From Prevotella sp. (GTDB lineage Bacteria > Bacteroidota > Bacteroidia > Bacteroidales > Bacteroidaceae), in the NCBI GenBank assembly GCA_015060535.1, contig SUYH01000005.1, positions 62,001 through 126,000 on the forward strand: a stretch of DNA of 64,000 nt, in the 5' to 3' direction. How positions within the stretch are numbered: position 1 is the stretch's first letter; each line of letters starts with the position of its first letter. The notes under the pieces are model-generated. The model worked only from the letters and a program-made list of their open reading frames with translations. It ran no database searches and had not been told where the DNA came from. The position numbers and the translations under genes were made by a program. Below, piece by piece: positions 44,959 to 53,295 of this stretch.

Positions 44959-47900
44959 TTAATCGTCGCCTTCATATACGAGTTGTATCTCTCCGAGATG
45001 TATATCATCGCCTTTCCAAAGTTTTCTTATCTCGATGCGGTAGCAGTTATACCAGTCTCTGAATATGGTAGGTATGTCGATGACATATTTAGTCGTCGGA
45101 GTCGTGGGTAAATTCAATTCATCATTAGAATAGATAGCGTCCCAGTCGTCGCATTTATAGGTCTTTGAATGGTCGGTCGGGGTGCCTCTCTTGGCATACA
45201 CACAGATGCTTCTGGGACGCCCCCAAGGTGCATCCAAACCGGTCCACAGCACGAGTTGTTTCGGCTTGGCGGACATGTGCGTGTGGAATTCTATAAACCA
45301 GGTGGGGACGGTATAATTGCTGGATAATGCCCAATTGTCAACGTTCGGAATAAGGAAGTCAGTCTGATAGGCTTTCCATTCTGTATTTACGTCACCGTCG
45401 ATGGCACGGTAGAATGATTCGGGCTCATCATCATATATAATAGCATTCCCAAATGATTTGAGACCATAGGATGTCGGTGTACCGCCATCGGCCACGAACG
45501 TACTGGCACACCAATTATAGAGGTTGAAGATGTGCTCCTGCTGGTATTTGTACAGTTCTTCATCGTAATATATGCCGCGGTGATTTTGCACATATTCGTA
45601 CTCCTTGTAGAGATCGCTGGGAGCCACATACTTGTAATCGGGCAGATAGGAACGGGTGAAGACGAACGGCGTGGGCTTGCTCTTGAGTTTCAGGATCATC
45701 GTCACGGTGACTTCGTAGGGCGGCATCCACATCTCTGCGTCGTAATACCTCTTGGTGTCTGAACTCTTGTACGTCTCGTTGTCGCCGCAGAGCGCCATCG
45801 GCTCGATGAGGTATTCGCTGTCGCCACGGCCCACGAGTCCCCACTTGCGGCCGTCGTAGTCCTCAGCGTCGAACGTGGCGCCCGTCTTCCATTTGTCGGT
45901 ATTGCTGTAGTCATATTGTCCACCGTGATGGGATTCCAGCGCATCGAAAGGCACCTCGGTCAGCGGACGGTTGTGGTAGTTCCACGCGTTGCTCACCTTG
46001 TATTTGCTCGAAGCCAGGCCCTGGGCGGTGCGGTATTTTTCCGTGCTTCCGAACTTCACGCCCTTGCGCACGCCGCATACGGCAAAGGTCTTCACGTAGT
46101 CGATGTCATTCTCCGGGAACACATTGTGGTTTATGTTCACCTGGATATTGCTGGGTTCGAAGAAGCAGATGCGGCCGCGGTAGGGCTTCTCCTCCTTGGT
46201 GTCGTAATTCTGGTTAGCCCACAAATAGGGCTGTCCGCCGAACGGGCTCGGCATCTTTTCCGGATAGAGGATATAGTGAAACCTCTCTTCTGAACCGATG
46301 TCCAGCCTTCTCCAGTCGACGTAGGTATTGGTGTAGCATACCACGGGGGCTTTCTGCAGGTTCCATACGCCCTCGCCGAAGCCGGTGCCGTCGAAGTCGA
46401 AGTACTTCATCGGTATCTGCGGGTCGGCCAGGCCCGTTATGACGGCCTGCTCGGTGCTCGTTCCTTTCATGTCGATCCTTGTCTCCAGTTTCAGGTTCGC
46501 CTCGCCCTGGTAGCCGTTGAAGCCCGACTCCTTCTGGCCGTAGTCTATGCCTACGAAGTCGCATCCCGCCTTGGCCGCGTCGACCACGCCCTTCACGCCG
46601 TCGAAGATGTCGCCCTTGGTAAACTTCGTGTAGGTATCCGTGATATTGCTTACGAGTTCCTTAAGGTCGCCGGCCTTGCTGAGCAGCGACTCTATCGGGC
46701 CGAAGACGCCGCTCTCCGAGTTGACGCTGCACTGCTTCATGTCGATGCTGCCGGTGATGCTGCCCGTCTGACTGCCAATCAGGTCGATAACCGACTTGGT
46801 GGTGGCACGGGTGATGAGTTGCAGGGGGGAGCCGTTGGCGGTGAACGTCTTTTGGCGATAGAGCGAGAGGTCGATGTCGATGGCCTGCCAACCCGGCTTG
46901 GGCTGCACCTGGCCCAGGGCGTCGGGAGCGGCGCAGTACGGGGTGATATACTGCGACCAGTAGTCGCCATTAGTGACATCTACGCCGATGGACTTGGGGT
47001 TGCTGATAGACCTTTCGTATGGCACGGGATACATGAAGGGCGAATGCTCGGCCAGGGCCGAAGGCATCAGCACCTGGAAGTGGTAGCCGCTGGCATTGTT
47101 GGTCTTGATGTGCTCGGGAATGTAGTAGAACATGCGCAGTTTGCCCGAGTACTTGTTGTAGAGCGCAATGTAGTTGGCGTCGGAGGGGTAGCGGCGTCCG
47201 CAGTACACCATCACGAGGTTCCATCCGTTCTCCGGGGTCATGCCTTTGCAGAAATTGACAGGCAGCGAGGCGTATGTTCCGCCGTTGGCCCAGGGCAGGG
47301 GCACCTCGTAGTAGTTAGAGCCGCCGCGCGAGTCGAGGATCTTGTGGTTGACGCGGGTCTCGTCGGTCGTGTAGCAGTAGATGGTCGTCTTCTTGTGCCA
47401 GTTGTTCTTCGTAATTGTCCCCGGAACCAGCCAGTCGAGGTTGATGTTGTAGTCCGCCATGCCGGGATTGCTGTAGCCGCCCTCGCCCCACAGACCTTTC
47501 AGATACTTCGTCATCTCCTCGTCGGCGGCGGCCAGTTCAATCGCCTGGTCGTTCTGTCCGCTGGCGATGATGCGGCCGTTGTTGTAGCGGTACGTGGCGC
47601 TCGTCGGCGCATTCTTCCTCCAAGGCCATGAGTCGTTCGCCTTGAAAGTCAGGCTGATGTCGCCACTGACTCCCGCTGCCGACTTGTCCTTTGTCGATGT
47701 GTAGTCGAGGAAGATGATGTTGAAGGCCGAGGGCTCCTTGTCGCCGCTGGCGTAGTAGTAGCGTATCAAAGTACCGTGCGGCACGGGTTCCTGTCTCCCG
47801 AAGTAATAGCAGTCCATCACCTGAGTGTAGTCAATGGTGGTCTCCGTCGTCTTGCTGTCCCTCAGCCACGCCTTGGTCGTGCCCGTGGCGCTGTAGGTGG

Positions 47901-48051
47901 AATACCAGTCTCCAGTCAGCAGTTCCTCCAGCGGGTTCTGGTCCGTCGGCGTCACCACCGGGTTGTCATACTCGCTGCACGAGGTCAGCGTCGTCATTGT
48001 GCCGCAGAGTGTCAGGATGGCGGCCATCATCCAAAATCTAAACCTTTTCAT
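44959..48051 (-). CDS. Large surface lipoprotein of unknown function with shared N-terminal module
   Basis: The 1030-residue protein has a lipobox (LTSCSEYDN, Cys25) and a module (about 38-205) that is nearly line-for-line the same as that of the PI-PLC/EEP protein: GDWY, YS-TGTTKAW, DYTQVMDCYYFG, GTLIRYYY, YLKGLWGEGG. The next 800 residues match no family I recognise. They include a Ser/Thr/Gly-rich middle (KSVIDLIGSQTGSITGSID) and a C-terminal part (about 870-1030: YRAIDGDVNTEWKAYQ, PTWFIEFHTHM, WYNCYRIEIRKLW) resembling an F5/8 type C galactose-binding fold. It is first in the three-lipoprotein operon and has its own TAACTTTG promoter. Confidence 0.75.
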   Translation of the reverse strand: MKRFRFWMMAAILTLCGTMTTLTSCSEYDNPVVTPTDQNPLEELLTGDWYSTYSATGTTKAWLRDSKTTETTIDYTQVMDCYYFGRQEPVPHGTLIRYYYASGDKEPSAFNIIFLDYTSTKDKSAAGVSGDISLTFKANDSWPWRKNAPTSATYRYNNGRIIASGQNDQAIELAAADEEMTKYLKGLWGEGGYSNPGMADYNINLDWLVPGTITKNNWHKKTTIYCYTTDETRVNHKILDSRGGSNYYEVPLPWANGGTYASLPVNFCKGMTPENGWNLVMVYCGRRYPSDANYIALYNKYSGKLRMFYYIPEHIKTNNASGYHFQVLMPSALAEHSPFMYPVPYERSISNPKSIGVDVTNGDYWSQYITPYCAAPDALGQVQPKPGWQAIDIDLSLYRQKTFTANGSPLQLITRATTKSVIDLIGSQTGSITGSIDMKQCSVNSESGVFGPIESLLSKAGDLKELVSNITDTYTKFTKGDIFDGVKGVVDAAKAGCDFVGIDYGQKESGFNGYQGEANLKLETRIDMKGTSTEQAVITGLADPQIPMKYFDFDGTGFGEGVWNLQKAPVVCYTNTYVDWRRLDIGSEERFHYILYPEKMPSPFGGQPYLWANQNYDTKEEKPYRGRICFFEPSNIQVNINHNVFPENDIDYVKTFAVCGVRKGVKFGSTEKYRTAQGLASSKYKVSNAWNYHNRPLTEVPFDALESHHGGQYDYSNTDKWKTGATFDAEDYDGRKWGLVGRGDSEYLIEPMALCGDNETYKSSDTKRYYDAEMWMPPYEVTVTMILKLKSKPTPFVFTRSYLPDYKYVAPSDLYKEYEYVQNHRGIYYDEELYKYQQEHIFNLYNWCASTFVADGGTPTSYGLKSFGNAIIYDDEPESFYRAIDGDVNTEWKAYQTDFLIPNVDNWALSSNYTVPTWFIEFHTHMSAKPKQLVLWTGLDAPWGRPRSICVYAKRGTPTDHSKTYKCDDWDAIYSNDELNLPTTPTTKYVIDIPTIFRDWYNCYRIEIRKLWKGDDIHLGEIQLVYEGDD

Positions 48052-48128
48052 TTTGACTTGAATTTAGAATTGTTATTACTATACCTTATTATATATATTA
48101 TATTCCGTCTGAATTCTGAATTCTGCCA

Positions 48129-48136
48129 CAAAGTTA
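48129..48136 (-). promoter_or_regulatory. -7 promoter box for the three-lipoprotein operon
   Basis: On the minus strand this reads TAACTTTG. It gives a leader of about 70 nt before the 1030-residue lipoprotein gene. Confidence 0.6.
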
Positions 48137-48250
48137 CGGCGTTTTTGGGCAGGAAGCAACAAAAATCGTCTTTTTCGCCCGAAAAGCATGCGGCGGACAT
48201 ACGAAATTTGCGGCAAAACCGGCTTTCCTTGCCATAACTGTCATATCTGC

Positions 48251-48454
48251 TCACAGCATCGCGGAGCGGCTCACACCGTTCTGCACGGCCCGGTCGATGA
48301 GCGTCTGGTTGCGCCGTATCTCCCGCACGATCACGTCGTTCTTCTCCTTCAGCTCGTTGTTCTTGTGTATCAGGCGCACCACCAGTGCACCCACCACGAT
48401 GGCCATCACCACCAAGGCAACAGCCAGCAGAACGATTAATGTTGTTAATTCCAT
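48251..48454 (-). CDS. Small single-pass membrane protein
   Basis: 67 residues: an N-terminal hydrophobic helix (LIVLLAVALVVMAIVVGALVV, about 5-26) and a charged, coiled-coil-like tail (HKNNELKEKNDVIVREIRRNQ). It has its own TATATTTG promoter box. The tandem 22-bp repeat lies just upstream of that promoter. It resembles no family I can name; position between the AraC regulator and the lipoprotein operon suggests it belongs to the same system. Confidence 0.55.
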   Translation of the reverse strand: MELTTLIVLLAVALVVMAIVVGALVVRLIHKNNELKEKNDVIVREIRRNQTLIDRAVQNGVSRSAML

Positions 48455-48484
48455 ATTTTTATATTATATTTGTATTTTCTGCTG

Positions 48485-48492
48485 CAAATATA
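48485..48492 (-). promoter_or_regulatory. -7 promoter box of the small membrane protein gene
   Basis: On the minus strand this reads TATATTTG followed by CAG, about 30 nt before the ATG. Confidence 0.6.
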
Positions 48493-48521
48493 GGAAAAAA
48501 AGTCCGTACTCACCAGAGCAC

Positions 48522-48565
48522 AGACAAATGGTCGGATGGTTTCAGACAAATAATCGGGTGGTTTC
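48522..48565. repeat. tandem 22-bp direct repeat, probable activator site
   Basis: Two abutting copies with the pattern AGACAAATnnTCGGnTGGTTTC differ at three positions. The spacing of 22 bp is about two helix turns. They lie about 30 bp upstream of a -7 box and just downstream of the AraC-type regulator gene, as expected for AraC-family activator sites. Confidence 0.75.
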
Positions 48566-48630
48566 AGCGATATTTCGACGAAAACGACAATCCGTCGGAT
48601 ATAAAACGGCGGATTGTCAAAGTGGAAAAG

Positions 48631-50409
48631 CTATCCTTTCGTCTGCTTGTAGGCGGTGGGGGTCATGCCGTACTTGGCGCGGAAGTTGCGGGTGAAGGTG
48701 TCGGCACTGGTGAAGCCGCTGGCCTGACTGACCTGCTCGACAGTGAGGTCGGGCTGGTCGTTCAGCAAGCGGATAGCATAGTCGAGGCGCAGTTCGCGGA
48801 CGTAGGCCGGCAGGGACACACTGTCACTGCCCTGCGCGAAGGCGGCACCGATGCGCTCCTTCGAGAGACCGGTGCGGTCGATAAGCGACTGTCGGCCGAA
48901 GTCGGGCTGGAGGAACAGCTGTTCATTCTCTATCAGGTCACGTAGGCAGAGGAAGAGTTGCTCGTCGGAGAGTTCGGTGAAATCGGAGATGGCTAACTCA
49001 GGTTTAGCCGGATGAACTGACGTCTCTGCCGAAATGCTCAACTCACGGTATTTCTCCTTATACTCCACCGCCTCGGTGATTTGTTGGGCAAGGATGCGGT
49101 TCTTCTCCCGGGTGGCGCGCCACTGGCGGAAGGCATACAGGGCAAAGGCTAGAATCAGGAGGGCGAGGCTGCCAGTGGCAATACTGATGGTATTGGCGAT
49201 GCGCTTGCTGGCTCGCTGCTGCTCTATCTCGCGTTGCTGTTCCTGGGCGTGGTAGCGGGCGGCAAAGAGGTGGGCCTTGCCCCTGAGGAGCGAATCGCTC
49301 AGTTGTTGGCTGAGGTCGGCATAGCGTCGCCAGTAACCGTTGGCGGCGGCGGTACGCCCCTGTGACTCGGCTACTTCGGCCCTGCCACGCAAAATGTCGG
49401 CGAAGTTGGCGTTCAGCGTGTCGTCCGCCATCGACTGCTCCACCTCGTCATAGATGGCCAGCATACGGTCGTAGCGTCCAAGGCGAAGCAGTATCGGTGT
49501 CGTCACATAGCGTCCATGCAGGGTCTGGCTCGCATCCGTCTGTTCGTAGAGGTCGAGATAGTGAATGGCCTGCTGGGGATGATGTTGTGATGCCGCGGCC
49601 AAGGCGAGGAATGAGTATGCCCGGCTACGGTAGAAGTCGATGTAGCGCGGACGTTCCTCAACGGTGATACCGCTGTAGGTGTTGCCCTGGTCATAGTAGT
49701 CGGCAGGGTGCTGCTCGAAGTCATCCAGCATGCCGAGCATCTGCTGTGCGGCATCTGTCGCCTCTTGGTAGTGTCCTATTTCTGCGGATACATCAGCCTT
49801 GCGCTTCAATGCGAGCAGGGCGAGGTTCATTTCTGTGTAATGCCGATGCCCTGCCAACTGCCGTACCGCGCTGTCGATGCGTGCCAGCCCCTCCTGCTGT
49901 TGCCCGATGCGAACCATCAGGGCACCTATCTCGGCATTGCTGTACGACAGCAGATGGTGCATGCCGTGTTCACGGTAGACATCGCTCAGCCTGGTAGCCC
50001 AGTATAGGGCCTGCTCATAGTCCCTTTCTAATCGGTAAGCATCGAGCAGGATCTCGATGACGTCAATCTGAAGGTCATAGTCGGCCTTGACAGAGTCGTG
50101 GAGCATGAGGCGTTCGCCTATCAAGATGGCAGAATCAGTCTTGATTTCCGCATGCGACCGTCCGTAGACTCTTGCCCGCTGAATATCGGCACGGACATCC
50201 GACAGGTTGCCCGCCAACCGGGCTGAGTCAATAAGCTGTAGTGCCCGTTCCGGCTCTGTGTCCGCAAACGTCATTGCATATGCCGCCGTGTAGAGCGTAT
50301 CCGCAGCCTGCGGAACTCGCTTATTGCCCGTGTCACCCTCCTTGCAGCCCGTCAACACCAGCAGAATGGCTGCTACCATTATTATATATCTCAATACGTG
50401 ATGTTTCAT
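48631..50409 (-). CDS. Membrane-bound AraC-family regulator with periplasmic TPR sensor
   Basis: The 592-residue protein starts with a hydrophobic segment ending VLTGC (lipobox-like, or a membrane anchor). A helical TPR-like region (about 35-400) should be periplasmic. A transmembrane helix near 415-435 (SLALLILAFALYAF) leads to a cytoplasmic coiled coil and an AraC HTH at the C-terminus (about 505-592: TVEQVSQASGFTSADTFTRNFRAKYGMTPTAYK). It is therefore a one-piece sensor-activator. The frame is open to 50445, but a TACCTTTG promoter box at 50433 lies inside that extension, so the ATG at 50409 is chosen. The tandem 22-bp repeat lies about 65 bp after its stop. Confidence 0.85.
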   Translation of the reverse strand: MKHHVLRYIIMVAAILLVLTGCKEGDTGNKRVPQAADTLYTAAYAMTFADTEPERALQLIDSARLAGNLSDVRADIQRARVYGRSHAEIKTDSAILIGERLMLHDSVKADYDLQIDVIEILLDAYRLERDYEQALYWATRLSDVYREHGMHHLLSYSNAEIGALMVRIGQQQEGLARIDSAVRQLAGHRHYTEMNLALLALKRKADVSAEIGHYQEATDAAQQMLGMLDDFEQHPADYYDQGNTYSGITVEERPRYIDFYRSRAYSFLALAAASQHHPQQAIHYLDLYEQTDASQTLHGRYVTTPILLRLGRYDRMLAIYDEVEQSMADDTLNANFADILRGRAEVAESQGRTAAANGYWRRYADLSQQLSDSLLRGKAHLFAARYHAQEQQREIEQQRASKRIANTISIATGSLALLILAFALYAFRQWRATREKNRILAQQITEAVEYKEKYRELSISAETSVHPAKPELAISDFTELSDEQLFLCLRDLIENEQLFLQPDFGRQSLIDRTGLSKERIGAAFAQGSDSVSLPAYVRELRLDYAIRLLNDQPDLTVEQVSQASGFTSADTFTRNFRAKYGMTPTAYKQTKG

Positions 50410-50432
50410 AACCTTGTTCTCAATAACATCTG

Positions 50433-50440
50433 CAAAGGTA
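50433..50440 (-). promoter_or_regulatory. -7 promoter box of the TPR-AraC regulator
   Basis: On the minus strand this reads TACCTTTG followed by CAG. The predicted leader is about 18-20 nt. The box rules out the longer open frame as the translated product. Confidence 0.65.
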
Positions 50441-50510
50441 GTCAAAAATTGTTGAAGAACCGCTCTTCTTCCTCTTTTTTAACCTCTTTTGATGACATTT
50501 TAATTAAGGT

Positions 50511-50960
50511 ATGAGAATTATGAAAACCAGATTTCTTTTCACTATCGCGCTGGCTGCCAATTGTGTCAGGGAAGGTCTGACGCATGTCCGCCGCCTTCAG
50601 GTGGGTGACGACGAGATGGCAGGAGAAGCCAGATATCTGGTGACGGGTCAGATTAGCGACATCGTAGCCTCGCGCAAGGTAAAGACCTACGACCACAAAT
50701 TAGTAGACAAGTCAGCAGAGAAGATTGTGAAGGCTGTAAAGGCTACTGGTGCCATCATCAGCGGTCCAATTCCCCTTCCCACCCACAAGCGTATTTACAC
50801 CGTCAACCGTTCTACCTTCGTCAACAAGAAGGCTCGTGAGCAGTTCCAGCTGTCAGACTACAAGCGTCTGATTGACATCTACAGCTCTACAGCTAAGACT
50901 GTAGACGCCCTGATGAAGCTCGAGCTCCCCAGCGGTGTTGAGGTTGAGATTAAGGTATAG
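50511..50960 (+). CDS. Chimeric S10-like protein: ribosomal protein S10 with foreign N-terminus
   Basis: From residue 58 on, the 149-residue product is ribosomal protein S10 (NusE): [38 protein letters not shown] and [14 protein letters not shown] are all intact. The normal first ten residues are replaced by about 57 unrelated residues ([18 protein letters not shown]...SDIVASRKV). No start codon lies at the usual S10 position. The gene is not in the S10 ribosomal operon: it stands between an AraC regulator and mobile-type genes, with its own terminator. It could be a second, altered S10 copy, a relic, or an assembly join. Confidence 0.75.
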   Translation: MRIMKTRFLFTIALAANCVREGLTHVRRLQVGDDEMAGEARYLVTGQISDIVASRKVKTYDHKLVDKSAEKIVKAVKATGAIISGPIPLPTHKRIYTVNRSTFVNKKAREQFQLSDYKRLIDIYSSTAKTVDALMKLELPSGVEVEIKV

Positions 50961-50979
50961 TATTATTTTCTCCAACTAT

Positions 50980-51017
50980 AAAGACAGCGACACATCCCTG
51001 ATGCGTCGCTGTCTTTT
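50980..51017 (+). terminator. terminator after the S10-like gene
   Basis: A 12-bp stem AAAGACAGCGAC / GTCGCTGTCTTT, extended by CAT/ATG pairs, ends in TTTTG. It begins 20 nt after the stop codon. Confidence 0.85.
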
Positions 51018-51308
51018 GTCTATCTGATTGAAAGGATGGAATTTCCAAAAATAGAAGGAAAAAGAATTGGAATTTCCAATTCTGGGTGGTGAACTGAGCA
51101 ATTTGGCAGCCACGAGTGTTGAGGACATCGACAAGAATGGCAAGATGCAATACCTGCGCCGTCTGAATGGCGATCAAGATCACCAAGGCCGTCACGTGCG
51201 TATAGCCTGTGGCGATTGGAAGATTCTGCACGTACGCCTGTATGATTATTAATAAAGAGGGTGTGTTTTTATTGTTTTATTTGTTTGTTTCGTGATTTTA
51301 TCGTATCG
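51018..51308. other. gap without a recognisable gene
   Basis: An open frame at 51067-51252 shows no family resemblance and has no good start context. The phrase GGAATTTCCAA occurs twice at its beginning (about 51037 and 51069). Nothing else could be supported. Confidence 0.3.
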
Positions 51309-51403
51309 TTTGCCAACGAAAATCATACCGCCACCCTGCACTCAGGGCCCCCACCGTAGCTTGCGTTGTCTACAACGATTGGCGATACTTGTTGGCAAAG
51401 GTA
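51309..51403 (-). ncRNA. possible structured RNA bounded by inverted repeats with its own promoter box
   Basis: TTTGCCAAC (51309-51317) and GTTGGCAAA (51391-51399) form a 9-bp inverted repeat around about 73 nt. Inside are further dyads: TATCG/CGATA, CCCTG/CAGGG and CGTTGT/ACAACG. On the minus strand a TACCTTTG box (51396-51403) sits at the entrance, so a short transcript could begin here and fold. No RNA family is recognised. Confidence 0.3.
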
Positions 51404-51586
51404 CGAAAAAGTAGAGATAATACAAAACAAAATGCGAACAAATGTTGACTTTTATTTTTGGGTATGTCGAAAAATTCAAGTAATTTTGCATTTCGTCAAA
51501 CTACTACCTTTACATGAATAGCGACAAAGATATGCCAGAAAACGTTGTTTTTTTTTTTATGTATAACCCTTTAAACATTAAAAAAA

Positions 51587-51813
51587 ATGATACAAGAAAA
51601 AAAGAAGTATGAGTCGCAGCTACGGCTGCTGAAAGTGATGTGGGAAAAAACGTAAGTCAAAAAGAATTGGCAGAACGGTTAGACGTTTCAGAGTCGATGG
51701 TCAGCCAGTGGCTCAGCAGGAAACGAGAGCCGTCGCTTGAGCGGTTGCACGAGATAGCCAGTGCGCTTGGTGTCCTCGTTAGCGAGCTTTTTGTCCTGCC
51801 GGTTAAGCAATAG
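51587..51813 (+). pseudogene. XRE-type HTH gene interrupted by a -1 frameshift at an A-run
   Basis: From the ATG at 51587 the frame reads MIQEKKKYESQLRLLKVMWEK and then stops at 51653. In the -1 frame the sequence continues NVSQKELAERLDVSESMVSQ to a stop at 51811. Joined, the two give a normal XRE helix-turn-helix of about 75 residues. The switch point is a run of six A (51645-51650, context GGGAAAAAACG), where a single missing A or ribosomal slippage would explain it. It lies just upstream of a terminator and the VirE-type gene, where small regulators are common. Confidence 0.7.
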
Positions 51814-51824
51814 CTTAAGAAACG

Positions 51825-51854
51825 ACGTCCCGACGGAAAATCGGGGCGTTTTTT
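51825..51854 (+). terminator. terminator between the HTH gene and the VirE-type gene
   Basis: A stem ACGTCCCGA / TCGGGGCGT (one G-T pair) is followed by six T. Confidence 0.85.
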
Positions 51855-51890
51855 CTTGCACGCCTCACTATTGTTGTGTAACTTCGCAGC

Positions 51891-53174
51891 ATGGCAAAGA
51901 AAAAGGAGAGCAAGAAAGAGGCTCCAAAGGAGCACAAGAAGCCGTGGCAGGAGACGTATGCGGGGGTGCAGGAGATACAGGATTTCCTCATGGGGCGTAT
52001 CATGCTGCGTCGCAATGCGCTGACGGGACTGGTGGAAAGCCGTTGGCCAGCGGAGTATCCGGGTGAGACGAACGAGTGGGAGTCGCTGTCGAGCGTCACG
52101 GTGAACACGCTATGGGCGGAACTGTCGTTGGAAAAACCAGTGCGCAAGCAGGACATGCAGAACGTGATAGAGTCGGACTTCGTGGGCGAGTATCACCCGT
52201 TCCGGCAGTATCTGGAACATCTGCCTCCGTGGGATGGCACGTCAGACCATATCCTGGCCATGTCGATGTCGGTACGGGTGAAGGGTGGGGCAGACGAGCA
52301 GCTGCTCTTCGCCCAGTACCTGAAGAAATGGATGGTATGGATGGTGGCGGCATGGGTGGATCCGCAGGTGGTGAACAATGTCATCCTGGTGCTGCTGGGC
52401 GAACAAGGCACGTATAAGACGACGTGGTTCTCAAGGCTGATGCCCCCCGAGCTGCGACAGTATTTCTATACGAAGACGAACGCCACGCGCATGGACAAGG
52501 ACGACCGTCTGAAGCTGGCGCAGTACGGGCTGGTGTGCTGTGAGGAGCTGGACACGATGACGGGGCGTGAGCTGAATCAGCTGAAGGCTGCCGTGACCAT
52601 GGTGACCATCGACGAGCGCATCCCCTACGAGCGCTATCCGCGCCACCTGCCGCACATCGCGTCGTTCTGTGGCACGGGAAATAACATCCAGTTCCTCTCG
52701 GACCCTACGGGCAACCGCCGCTGGCTGCCCTTCGAAGTGGAGTGTATCGACCCGCCACAGCAGTTTCCCATCGACTATGCCGGTGTCTACTCACAGGCCT
52801 ACGCCCTCTATCGTCAGGGTTTCCACTACTGGTTCACCCAAGAGGAGATACAACGCCTGTCGCGCCATAATACGCAGTATGAGACGCCCAGCCTAGAGCG
52901 TGAGCTGATAGACCAGTACTTCCGCCGGCCGACGGAGCGTGAGCCATGTGAGGAACTGCCGGTATCGGTGGTTCTGCAGATTGTTGGTGCCAATATCACG
53001 CAGAAGCTCTCAACGGTCATGCTGGGCCGTGCTTTCGTGGGGCTGGGCTTCCGCTTTAGGACGGTGCGCGGCTACCGCCATTATCAGGTGGTGCGTCGCT
53101 CAGCGGATGAGATGCGCGTCATGCGGCATCGCCTTCCGGGTGGTGATGGTGAGGATGGTGGAAATGATTCGTGA
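51891..53174 (+). CDS. VirE/VapE-type P-loop ATPase (helicase-like)
   Basis: 427 residues of the virulence-associated E family, found in integrated elements and conserved accessory cassettes of Bacteroidetes. The Walker A loop is GEQGTYKT (170-177); LVCCEELD (about 212-219) is the acidic Walker B-like strand; SDPTGNRRWLPFEV is a family hallmark. The N-terminal VirE_N/primase domain of longer relatives is absent, and the N-terminus is a Lys-rich tail. A TAACTTCG box ends only 4 nt before the ATG, so the message may have no leader. It heads the row DUF4248, HU-like, smalltalk-like and amidase. Confidence 0.85.
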   Translation: MAKKKESKKEAPKEHKKPWQETYAGVQEIQDFLMGRIMLRRNALTGLVESRWPAEYPGETNEWESLSSVTVNTLWAELSLEKPVRKQDMQNVIESDFVGEYHPFRQYLEHLPPWDGTSDHILAMSMSVRVKGGADEQLLFAQYLKKWMVWMVAAWVDPQVVNNVILVLLGEQGTYKTTWFSRLMPPELRQYFYTKTNATRMDKDDRLKLAQYGLVCCEELDTMTGRELNQLKAAVTMVTIDERIPYERYPRHLPHIASFCGTGNNIQFLSDPTGNRRWLPFEVECIDPPQQFPIDYAGVYSQAYALYRQGFHYWFTQEEIQRLSRHNTQYETPSLERELIDQYFRRPTEREPCEELPVSVVLQIVGANITQKLSTVMLGRAFVGLGFRFRTVRGYRHYQVVRRSADEMRVMRHRLPGGDGEDGGNDS

Positions 53175-53295
53175 AATCCCTCGCGTACCGTGTGCGTACC
53201 TGTGCGGTACGCGTAACATGTTACATTTCTACCTCTTCATCCTCACCATCCTCACCATCATGGAGTTATAGAGTGAGTCACAAAACCAATGAGTT

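Noticed and set aside
48129..48250. Repeat-like CCGCA...TTTCG phrases upstream of the lipoprotein operon
   Set aside because: Similarity between the two phrases is weak and does not match the 22-bp repeat near the regulator, so no operator is claimed.
51067..51252. 61-residue frame after the S10-like gene
   Set aside because: No domain, no promoter and a leucine/arginine-rich random-looking product; a decayed fragment cannot be excluded.
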